From positions 36,703 to 100,702 of the forward strand of contig QOPV01000002.1 in assembly GCA_003331265.1 (NCBI GenBank): DNA of 64,000 nt, read 5' to 3'. Position 1 is the stretch's first letter. Every line of letters starts with the position of its first letter. Position numbers and translations under genes: made by a program. Positions 46,108-53,723 of this stretch are shown in pieces. The notes under the pieces were generated by a model. That model was not told the origin of the DNA and made no database searches. It saw only the letters and a program-made list of their open reading frames with translations. The stretch is from Cryomorphaceae bacterium. GTDB lineage: Bacteria; Bacteroidota; Bacteroidia; Flavobacteriales; Flavobacteriaceae.

Positions 46108-46115
46108 TAAATTTG
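46108..46115 (+). promoter_or_regulatory. Regulator gene promoter -7 element (TAAATTTG)
   Basis: Exact TAnnTTTG match, 48 bases before the TTG start of the propeller/HTH regulator. The -33 region has no TTTG at 19-23 bases and instead lies just after the candidate operator. The remainder of the 120-base gap (46044-46163) is AT-rich with no other feature that I can support. Confidence 0.5.
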
Positions 46116-46163
46116 ATATGATTTTAATGTTAAAATCTATTTAACTTATTAATTATCAGGTTT

Positions 46164-48956
46164 TTGAAAAAATATTTTTTAATTTTTTTTATTTCTTTTA
46201 GCGTTAATTCACAATTACTTTCGCCTATACAATCATTTTCACCTGATCAATATAATGCTGCAAATCAAAATTGGGATATAACCCAGTCTGATGAAAATGA
46301 TATATTTTTTGCTAATAATGATGGTTTATTAAAGTACAATGGTTCCCGTTGGACTACCTATTCTTCACCTAACGGATCTATAGTTCGTTCTATTAAGGCC
46401 GTAAAAAATAGAGTTTATGCAGGATTATATGAAGATTTTGGTTATTGGGAAAAAGACATAAGTGGTAATCATATTTATGTTTCTTTAGTCAATGAAAATG
46501 AGTTAACTGTTGATAATGATGAGGAGTTTTGGAATATCTTATATTATGATGATTGGTTGATTTTCCAATCCTATAAACGACTTATAATGTACAATGAAGT
46601 TAGTCGTGAAATCAAAACCTTTGAACCTTCCAAAAATATATTTAACTCTTTTATAGTAGAAAAAAGAATATATTACACCCTAAGTTCAGGGCTTTATACA
46701 ATCGAGAATGGAAATGAGAAGCTTATTTCAAATGATACTAGATTAAAAAACAGAAATCAGTATCCACATATTTTAAATATTTTTAAAAAAGACAATAGTA
46801 TATTAATTGTTACTGATAAATTAGAGTTTTTAGAATTGCTGCCTAATGGAAATTTAATTGATTTATATTCTTTATCTACTAATCCTTTATTTAGTGGGAT
46901 TTCAGTTTTTAAAACTATTCGTTTAAAAGATGGAGGTTTTGCTATAGGGACTGTTGGGCGAGGTCTAATGTTGATTGATAAAAATGGAAATTTGATAAAA
47001 ATTATTGATAAATCTCAAGGGATTATTAATAACACTATTTTGTCTTTATATGAGGACTCTAAAAATAATTTATGGTTAGGTTTAGATAATGGAATTTCTT
47101 TAATTAATAGTGAATCTGCCTTTAAAATTTATAATGATTCAGATGGTATCTTAGGTACTGTTTATGCCTCAAAGTTTTATAAAGGGATATTGTATGTAGG
47201 AACTAATCAAGGCCTTTTTTATAAGAAACCTTTAGACACTAAATTTAAATTAGTTCCCAATACCAGCGGACAAGTTTGGAGTTTAACAATAATAAATGAC
47301 TCCTTGTTTTGTGGTCATAATAATGGATCTTTTGTTATTGAGCGTGGTTTCGCTTCCAAAATTGAAAACACCACTGGAAGTTGGACCTTTAGAAAAGTTT
47401 CTGAATCTTCAGAACTAATTCTGGAAGGAGGTTATTCAGGGATTAATGTATTAACTAAAAAAGATGACAAATGGGTTGTTAGAAATAAAATAAAAGGGTT
47501 TGATATATCCTCTAGATTATTTGAAGTCTCTAAAAATGGAAAAATCATTGTAAGCCACGGATATAAGGGGATTTATAAGCTCTCTTTAAGTTCAGATTTT
47601 TATAATTTAAAAAATGTAATAATAGATTCGACTGTTACAATTGGTGGAAACGCAAGTTTAGCAAAATTTGGAAATGAGATTTATTATAATTTCAGTGGAG
47701 GTTTTTATAAATACGATGAGTTAAAAGATGTTTTTAACAGGGATATTTTTCTTTCAAACCTCTCTGACAAAGAATTAATAAACGGAATTATTATAAATGA
47801 TAACAATAATAAACTTTGGTTATTCTCGGAAAATTACATGCATTATGTATATAAGGATCTAATGTCCAATGAAAATAAAATAAAATCTATAATATTTCCT
47901 GAAAAATTACGTAAAACAGTTTTTGAAAATATCTCTAGAATTAAAAATGAGGAATATATAATAGGAACTAATAATGGTTATATTTTATTTGATTTGGAAA
48001 AATATTTTTTAAACTCACCATCAATTCAATTGGAAAGAGTTGAAGTAAGTAATAGAAACGAATTACCTTTCCCGGTTACTATTAATGAAGGCTTACAGTT
48101 AGATTATAGAACAAATAATATTAATTTTTATTTTAATAGTTCTAATTTTCAAAAGTTTGAGACCATAGAGTATCAACATCTTTTAGAGGGATATATGGAA
48201 CAGTGGAGTTCTTTCAATGAAGACTCAAACATTACATTTAGTAATTTAAGATTTGGGGACTATAACTTTAAAGTAAGATCTAAAATTGGAAATACTATTT
48301 CAGATGATATTAAGTCTTTTGAGTTTTCTATTGAACGCCCTTGGTATGGCTCAAATTTCATGATAGCTAATTATGCTTTACTCTTAGGAGTACTCTTCTT
48401 TATTTTTAATAATTACTATGTAAATTTTTATCGAAAAAAAGAAGAGAAAATGATTAGAATAAACCAAAGTCAGCTTGAATTAAAAGAAATTGAAAAGAAA
48501 CAGGCCTTAATGTCTATTGAAAATGAAAAGCTATCTCAAGATATTGACGGAAAAAATAGAGAACTAGCTATTTCAACTATGAGTATGATTAAAAAAAATC
48601 AGTTTTTAAGTAAGATTAAAAGTGATTTAAAGGAAGCTGAGTCCTCTTCAAAAATTTCCTCAGTTATAAAAGTAATTGACAGACATTTAAACAATCAAGA
48701 TGATTGGAAATTTTTTGAAGAAGCCTTTAATAACGCTGATAAGGATTTTCTTAAAAAGGTAAAGAATTACCACCCATCTCTTACAAATAACGACTTACGC
48801 TTGTGCGCGTACCTAAGGCTAAATCTTTCTTCAAAAGATATTGCACCTTTACTTAATATCTCTTTAAGTAGCGTTGAAATTAAGCGTTATCGACTTAGAA
48901 AAAAGATGAATTTATCACGAAATGAGGGACTTACAGAGCATCTTCTAAGCTTATAG
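46164..48956 (+). CDS. Membrane-spanning one-component regulator: beta-propeller, Y_Y_Y domain, TM, LuxR-type HTH
   Basis: 930 aa, TTG start with a clear signal peptide (YFLIFFISFSVNSQ). Residues 20-630 carry two-component-regulator propeller repeats (NNLWLGLDNGISLIN, ILYVGTNQGLFYKK), then a triple-tyrosine (Y_Y_Y) domain (LDYRTNNINFYFNSSNF... KVRSKIG), one membrane helix near 725-750 (ANYALLLGVLFFIFNNYYV), a coiled coil, and a C-terminal LuxR/GerE-like helix-turn-helix (LTNNDLRLCAYLRLNLSSKDIAPLLNISLSSVEIKRYRLRKKM). There is no kinase or receiver domain, so sensing and DNA binding are in one chain, as in SusR-type regulators. It lies next to the SusCD genes and probably controls them in response to a beta-1,3-gluco-oligosaccharide. 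Confidence 0.9.
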   Translation: MKKYFLIFFISFSVNSQLLSPIQSFSPDQYNAANQNWDITQSDENDIFFANNDGLLKYNGSRWTTYSSPNGSIVRSIKAVKNRVYAGLYEDFGYWEKDISGNHIYVSLVNENELTVDNDEEFWNILYYDDWLIFQSYKRLIMYNEVSREIKTFEPSKNIFNSFIVEKRIYYTLSSGLYTIENGNEKLISNDTRLKNRNQYPHILNIFKKDNSILIVTDKLEFLELLPNGNLIDLYSLSTNPLFSGISVFKTIRLKDGGFAIGTVGRGLMLIDKNGNLIKIIDKSQGIINNTILSLYEDSKNNLWLGLDNGISLINSESAFKIYNDSDGILGTVYASKFYKGILYVGTNQGLFYKKPLDTKFKLVPNTSGQVWSLTIINDSLFCGHNNGSFVIERGFASKIENTTGSWTFRKVSESSELILEGGYSGINVLTKKDDKWVVRNKIKGFDISSRLFEVSKNGKIIVSHGYKGIYKLSLSSDFYNLKNVIIDSTVTIGGNASLAKFGNEIYYNFSGGFYKYDELKDVFNRDIFLSNLSDKELINGIIINDNNNKLWLFSENYMHYVYKDLMSNENKIKSIIFPEKLRKTVFENISRIKNEEYIIGTNNGYILFDLEKYFLNSPSIQLERVEVSNRNELPFPVTINEGLQLDYRTNNINFYFNSSNFQKFETIEYQHLLEGYMEQWSSFNEDSNITFSNLRFGDYNFKVRSKIGNTISDDIKSFEFSIERPWYGSNFMIANYALLLGVLFFIFNNYYVNFYRKKEEKMIRINQSQLELKEIEKKQALMSIENEKLSQDIDGKNRELAISTMSMIKKNQFLSKIKSDLKEAESSSKISSVIKVIDRHLNNQDDWKFFEEAFNNADKDFLKKVKNYHPSLTNNDLRLCAYLRLNLSSKDIAPLLNISLSSVEIKRYRLRKKMNLSRNEGLTEHLLSL

Positions 48957-48979
48957 TTTTGCTTAGATTATCATATTTT

Positions 48980-49001
48980 AACTATACATAAACTATACAT
49001 A
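48980..49001 (+). repeat. Tandem direct repeat AACTATACATA x2, candidate operator of the PUL
   Basis: Two perfect, directly adjacent 11-base copies. The same 11 bases occur at 46068-46078 upstream of the regulator gene. A period of 11 bases places both copies on about the same face of the helix. Confidence 0.65.
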
Positions 49002-49119
49002 TGTTATTATTTATATTTTAGATTGATAATTTTAAATCCTTTGTTTTTTCATTTTAATTAAATATGCCTCTATAAATTACACAATTCATATTTTTTTTAT
49101 ATAAAATTAATCAATTCAG

Positions 49120-49127
49120 TAATTTTG
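49120..49127 (+). promoter_or_regulatory. susC promoter -7 element (TAATTTTG)
   Basis: Exact TAnnTTTG match 71 bases before the susC ATG (49199). No matching -33 TTTG was found, so activation by a bound regulator is plausible. Confidence 0.5.
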
Positions 49128-49198
49128 TAAAGGTTATTTATGTTTTCTTAACAGTATATATGTCTTAAGTTTACTTTTTTTATAAATCAACATATAAT

Positions 49199-52100
49199 AT
49201 GAAAACAAAATTTTTAACAAAGCTGTCAACCTTTATTTTGATGTTCGCATTTGGTTTTTCCATGCACTCTCAAACAATAACAGGTTCAGTTACTGACGAA
49301 AATGGTGTTGCCCTCCCTGGTGCAACCGTTTTAGTCGAGGGAACTACTAATGGGGTTTCCACTGATTTTGATGGGAATTATTCTATAAACGCCTCTAGTG
49401 ATGATACATTAGTATTTAGTTTTATTGGATACGCATCTCAATCTATTTTAGTTGGATCTTCTTCAACTATAAATGTAACTTTAAACGCAGATAATCTTCT
49501 TGACGAAGTAGTTGTTACCGGATATGGATCTCAAAAGGCTTCTAATATTTCAGGTTCTGTTTCTATAGTTTCTGGTGAAGATGTCGAAAAATTAAAACCC
49601 TTAAGAATTGAAGACGCTCTTCAAGGCCAAACTGGTTTAAACGTTATTTCCAGTCCTAATCCTGGGGGTAAACCCTCAGTTCTTATTAGAGGAATAACCT
49701 CATTTTCTGGAACAGATCCACTTGTTGTTATTGATGGTATTAATTCGTCTCTTTATGATATGGATGCTATTAGTCCCTCTGATATTGAAAGTGTTTCCGT
49801 TTTAAAGGATGCTTCTACTACAGCTATGTATGGAGTTAGAGGTGGTAGTGGTGTAATAGTTATTACTACAAAATCCGGAAAGAAAAATCAAGAGACAGTA
49901 TTTTCCTTAGACACATCATTTGGAATGCAAGAAGTTGACCATCATATAGATGTTTTAAATGCTTCACAATACGCTGCAATGCTTAATGAAGGTAGCGTAA
50001 CTTCGGGTGGGCCACTTATTTTTTCAGATCTTTCTGGACTTGGTGTTGGAACCAATTGGCAAAAAGAACTTTTTAACGCTGCCCCTATTTCAACTACTAA
50101 TTTTTCAGCGTCTGGAGGTTCTGAAAACTCAACTTATTTCATTTCTGCAGGTTATACTGCCCAAGAGGGTGTTGCCGGTGGAGGTGATAAAGATTTCTTT
50201 GATAGATCTACATTTTCTGCAAATTTCACCACAGATATGTCAGATAAATTAAAAGCAATTGTTCACACTAAGTATTCGAATATCCAAGGCAATGGCCATG
50301 GTGGAGGTCAAATTTTTAATGCTTTAAATTTTGATCCTACAGTTCCAGTTATGACAGATGGAAAATACAGTACTAGTAGTACAATTACGCAGGAGGTTAT
50401 AAATCCTATGGCTGGATTGAGTAATTCTTACAGTGATAATAAAACTGATAAATTAATTGGAAAAATTGAATTGCAATACCAATTAATGGATAATTTTAAA
50501 ATAACCTCTAGAATTGGTTATTCGTCAATTTGGCAACAACAAAAATCTTTTAGTCCACTTCGTTTTTATGGTATTGGTCACAATAGTACAAATGCTAATG
50601 CTGATTTATCTCCGAGGACCGTAGATGATCATAGTAGGGTTTCTGAAATGAAACAAAATTGGTTTAACTACACATATGAAATTTTTGGTAATTATGACTT
50701 TAATATAAATGAAGAACATAATTTTAATGTCTTTGCTGGATTTACTATTGGTAAGCAAACAAACAACGGACTAAATGGAAGCAACGTAGATGTTCCTAAT
50801 AATTCATGGACTTATGCAGACCTTAGTTCTGCAACAGGAGGTGTAGAGGATCAAACAACAGGTTCATGGCAAGGAGTTAGTAGAAGTGTTTCGTTAATGG
50901 GAAGAGTAGAATATGACTATAAAGAAAAATATTTAGCCTCTTTAACAGTTAGAAGAGACGGTTCTACCTCATTTGGTAAAAATAACAAGTTTGCTATTTT
51001 TCCATCTGCCTCATTTGGTTGGGTTGCATCTAATGAAGATTTTTTCAATTCATCTGTAATAAATTTTCTGAAAATAAGAGCTAGCTATGGATCAGTTGGA
51101 AACGACAATGCTTCTCCACAGTTTGGAACCATCTCAAATTTTCCAAAATATACTTTTGGTGATGTTATAACTTCGGGATCTACATTATTAGGAATTCCAA
51201 ATGACGATGTTTCTTGGGAAAATCAAATTCAAACTAATGCTGGGATTGATTTAGTGTTATTTGATTCTAAATTAAGATTTACCGCTGACTACTTTATTAA
51301 GACAGTGGATGATTTATTATTTAGCCCAACTTTATCCCTCTACTTAGGGATACCTGCTTATCCAGTTGCTAATATTGGAAAAACAGAAACAAAAGGTTTC
51401 GAAATAAGCTTGTCCTACAATAATGATATCTCTGAAAACATCAGCTTTAGCAATACATTTAATTTTACAACTGCTGAGAATTTAGTAAAAGAAATTAACA
51501 ACGGAGATAAATATATTTGGGGAAGTGGATATGGAATTCCATTCACAAGTTTAACTCAATTTAGACAAGGTGAATCTCCAGGTATTTTTTGGGGATATAA
51601 AACTAATGGCTTATTTCAGAATCAGTCTGACATAAGTAATCATGCAACTCAAGACAATGCACAACCTGGTGACATTAGATATGTAGATGTTAATGGAGAT
51701 AATAAAATTGATTCTGAGGACAGAACCAAAATTGGAGATCCATTTCCTGACTTTACTTTAGGTTGGAATTTTGGGTTGAACATACACGATTTTGACATAT
51801 CAGTGTTCACTTATGCTTCTGTCGGAAATGATATATTTAGAGGATATGAAAGAGGTTTAAATTATACTAATAAATTTGCTTCTGTTTTAAACAGATGGAC
51901 AGGTGAGGGAACTAGCACAACAGAACCTCGATACTCTTTTATTGATGCAAATAATAATTCTAGAGCTTCAGACAGATATGTTGAAGATGGTAGTTATGTT
52001 AAAATTAAAAACATTCAGTTAGGATACAACGTTCCATTAAGTGAAGCGTCCCCTTTTACGAGTTTAAGAGTATATGCCCTTGCTAAAAATGCATTTACAT

Positions 52101-52228
52101 TTACAGACTACACAGGATATGACCCTGAAATTTCTAACGGAGGTGGGCCAGTACTAGATACAGGAGTTGACAGAGGAACGTACCCCTCTCCTAGAGTTAT
52201 TTCTCTTGGTTTAAACATTAAATTTTAA
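49199..52228 (+). CDS. SusC-like TonB-dependent outer-membrane glycan transporter
   Basis: 1009 aa. After a signal peptide comes a carboxypeptidase-D-like regulatory domain (ITGSVTDENGVALPGATVLVEGTTNGVSTDFDGNYSI), then the SusC plug with EVVVTGYGSQ, RGITSFSGTDPLVVIDGI and VLKDASTTAMYGVRGGSGVIVITTKSG, and a large beta-barrel ending PSPRVISLGLNIKF with the aromatic C-terminal residue of outer-membrane barrels. With the SusD partner 11 bases downstream it forms the import complex for oligosaccharides. The enzymes in the locus suggest laminarin as the substrate. Confidence 0.96.
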   Translation: MKTKFLTKLSTFILMFAFGFSMHSQTITGSVTDENGVALPGATVLVEGTTNGVSTDFDGNYSINASSDDTLVFSFIGYASQSILVGSSSTINVTLNADNLLDEVVVTGYGSQKASNISGSVSIVSGEDVEKLKPLRIEDALQGQTGLNVISSPNPGGKPSVLIRGITSFSGTDPLVVIDGINSSLYDMDAISPSDIESVSVLKDASTTAMYGVRGGSGVIVITTKSGKKNQETVFSLDTSFGMQEVDHHIDVLNASQYAAMLNEGSVTSGGPLIFSDLSGLGVGTNWQKELFNAAPISTTNFSASGGSENSTYFISAGYTAQEGVAGGGDKDFFDRSTFSANFTTDMSDKLKAIVHTKYSNIQGNGHGGGQIFNALNFDPTVPVMTDGKYSTSSTITQEVINPMAGLSNSYSDNKTDKLIGKIELQYQLMDNFKITSRIGYSSIWQQQKSFSPLRFYGIGHNSTNANADLSPRTVDDHSRVSEMKQNWFNYTYEIFGNYDFNINEEHNFNVFAGFTIGKQTNNGLNGSNVDVPNNSWTYADLSSATGGVEDQTTGSWQGVSRSVSLMGRVEYDYKEKYLASLTVRRDGSTSFGKNNKFAIFPSASFGWVASNEDFFNSSVINFLKIRASYGSVGNDNASPQFGTISNFPKYTFGDVITSGSTLLGIPNDDVSWENQIQTNAGIDLVLFDSKLRFTADYFIKTVDDLLFSPTLSLYLGIPAYPVANIGKTETKGFEISLSYNNDISENISFSNTFNFTTAENLVKEINNGDKYIWGSGYGIPFTSLTQFRQGESPGIFWGYKTNGLFQNQSDISNHATQDNAQPGDIRYVDVNGDNKIDSEDRTKIGDPFPDFTLGWNFGLNIHDFDISVFTYASVGNDIFRGYERGLNYTNKFASVLNRWTGEGTSTTEPRYSFIDANNNSRASDRYVEDGSYVKIKNIQLGYNVPLSEASPFTSLRVYALAKNAFTFTDYTGYDPEISNGGGPVLDTGVDRGTYPSPRVISLGLNIKF

Positions 52229-52239
52229 AAATATACACA

Positions 52240-53706
52240 ATGAAAAACAAAATTTTTAATAACATATTATTGATCGTTCTTTCCTTAGGATTTATAGGGT
52301 GTGAAGATTATGTTGACTACGATGCATCTGAAGCTTACACTATTGTTGCAGATGATTACTTCAAAACCTCTGCAGATTATGAAGCAGCTTTAGTTGGAAC
52401 CTACGATGTTCTTCAATGGAATATTTATAGCGTTATGATTGGAGATATTGCCTCCAATAATTCATTATGTGGAGGAGAAAGTGCTACAGACGTTATTGGA
52501 TTACAAAAAATTGATGACATGATTCATGTACCTCAAAATGATCAATTAACTAGTACTTGGAAATGGCTTTATGAAGGTATAAACAGAGCGAATTATTTAG
52601 TTGAAAACAAAGATAAATTAGAATTTTCTAGAAAAGCGGAGCTTTATGGAGAAGTAATGTTTTTAAGAGCTTACTATTATTTTGAGCTGGTTAAAATTTT
52701 TGGTGATGTACCATTGTTTACTCAATCTAGATTAACCGCTTCAGATTCTAATACTTTGACAAGAGCTGCTAAAGCTACAGTATATGCTCAAATTGAAAAA
52801 GATTTGCAAGATGCTATTGCTGCTTTACCTGCTGCAAAAAGTACAAATGGTAGAGCAACTTCTTTTACAGCTCATGCGCTTTTAGGAAAAGTTTATTTAT
52901 ATCAAGACAAATTTGAGGAGGCTGCAACTATATTAGAACCATTAATTGGTTTATACACCTTACCCTCCAGTCTTCAATCTGTATTTTATAATTCAGGCCA
53001 AAATGGTCCTGAATCAGTTTTTGAAGTACAACACTCAAAAAATTCTAACTGGTTTGATTGGGGGTTTCCTCAAGGTTCGGAAGGAAGTTTTGCAATTATT
53101 CATCACGGTCCAAGAGGATATAATGGATCTGTATATGCTTCAGGTTGGAGTTTCAATGTTCCATCTCAAGACCTTTATGATGCCTATGATGCAGCGGATA
53201 CAAGAAGAGGGGTAGCGATTTTAGATATTGTCGCCTGGGCTGCTAGTACAGGAGCAGAATATTCTGAGGGATATGAACACACAGGATACTTTAATCATAA
53301 ATATATTCCTAGAGCTGGTTTAAGTGGTGCTCAACAAGAGTTAAATTATGGAATTAATTATAGAGCAATTAGATATGCTGATGTATTATTAATGGCTGCA
53401 GAAGCTAATAGTAGAAAAGCATCTCCTAATGATTCAAAAGCTCAAAATTACCTTAATCAAGTTAGAGCTAGAGCCTTTGGAAATAATTCAAGAGCAAGTT
53501 CATCAACAGGAGCAACTTTAACTAAAGAAATTTGGAATGAGAGAAGATTAGAATTAGCCATGGAAGGTCACAGATTTTTTGATCTTGTAAGGACTGGCGA
53601 AGCTGCTGCAACTATTCCTGGGTTTATTGCCGGAAAACACGAGGTTTTCCCAATTCCTCAAACAGAAATCGATATTTCTGGATTAACTCAAAATGCAGGA
53701 TATTAA
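52240..53706 (+). CDS. SusD/RagB-like glycan-binding lipoprotein
   Basis: 488 aa. Lipoprotein signal peptide ending LGFIGC; the SusD fold is marked by YEGINRANYLVENKDKLEFSRKAELYGEVMFLRAYYYFELVKIFGDVPLFT and the C-terminal IWNERRLELAMEGHRFFDLVRTGEA. It forms the lid over the SusC barrel at the cell surface and selects the glycan. It is tightly linked to susC and followed after 17 bases by the glycan-binding protein. A 25-base stretch near its 3' end is repeated exactly in the next gene. Confidence 0.95.
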   Translation: MKNKIFNNILLIVLSLGFIGCEDYVDYDASEAYTIVADDYFKTSADYEAALVGTYDVLQWNIYSVMIGDIASNNSLCGGESATDVIGLQKIDDMIHVPQNDQLTSTWKWLYEGINRANYLVENKDKLEFSRKAELYGEVMFLRAYYYFELVKIFGDVPLFTQSRLTASDSNTLTRAAKATVYAQIEKDLQDAIAALPAAKSTNGRATSFTAHALLGKVYLYQDKFEEAATILEPLIGLYTLPSSLQSVFYNSGQNGPESVFEVQHSKNSNWFDWGFPQGSEGSFAIIHHGPRGYNGSVYASGWSFNVPSQDLYDAYDAADTRRGVAILDIVAWAASTGAEYSEGYEHTGYFNHKYIPRAGLSGAQQELNYGINYRAIRYADVLLMAAEANSRKASPNDSKAQNYLNQVRARAFGNNSRASSSTGATLTKEIWNERRLELAMEGHRFFDLVRTGEAAATIPGFIAGKHEVFPIPQTEIDISGLTQNAGY

Positions 53707-53723
53707 TTTTTAATTAAAAAAAC

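Larger units (their letters stand above)
48957..49198 (+). promoter_or_regulatory. 242-base intergenic control region upstream of susC
   Basis: Very AT-rich and without an ORF. It holds a tandem repeat of the candidate operator (48980-49001), a -7 box TAATTTTG at 49120-49127 about 118 bases further on, and a leader of about 70 bases in which CTTAA and TTAAG (49148-49168 region) form a short inverted repeat around TATATAT. No TTTG -33 element is found before the -7 box, as might be expected of an activator-dependent promoter. Confidence 0.5.
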
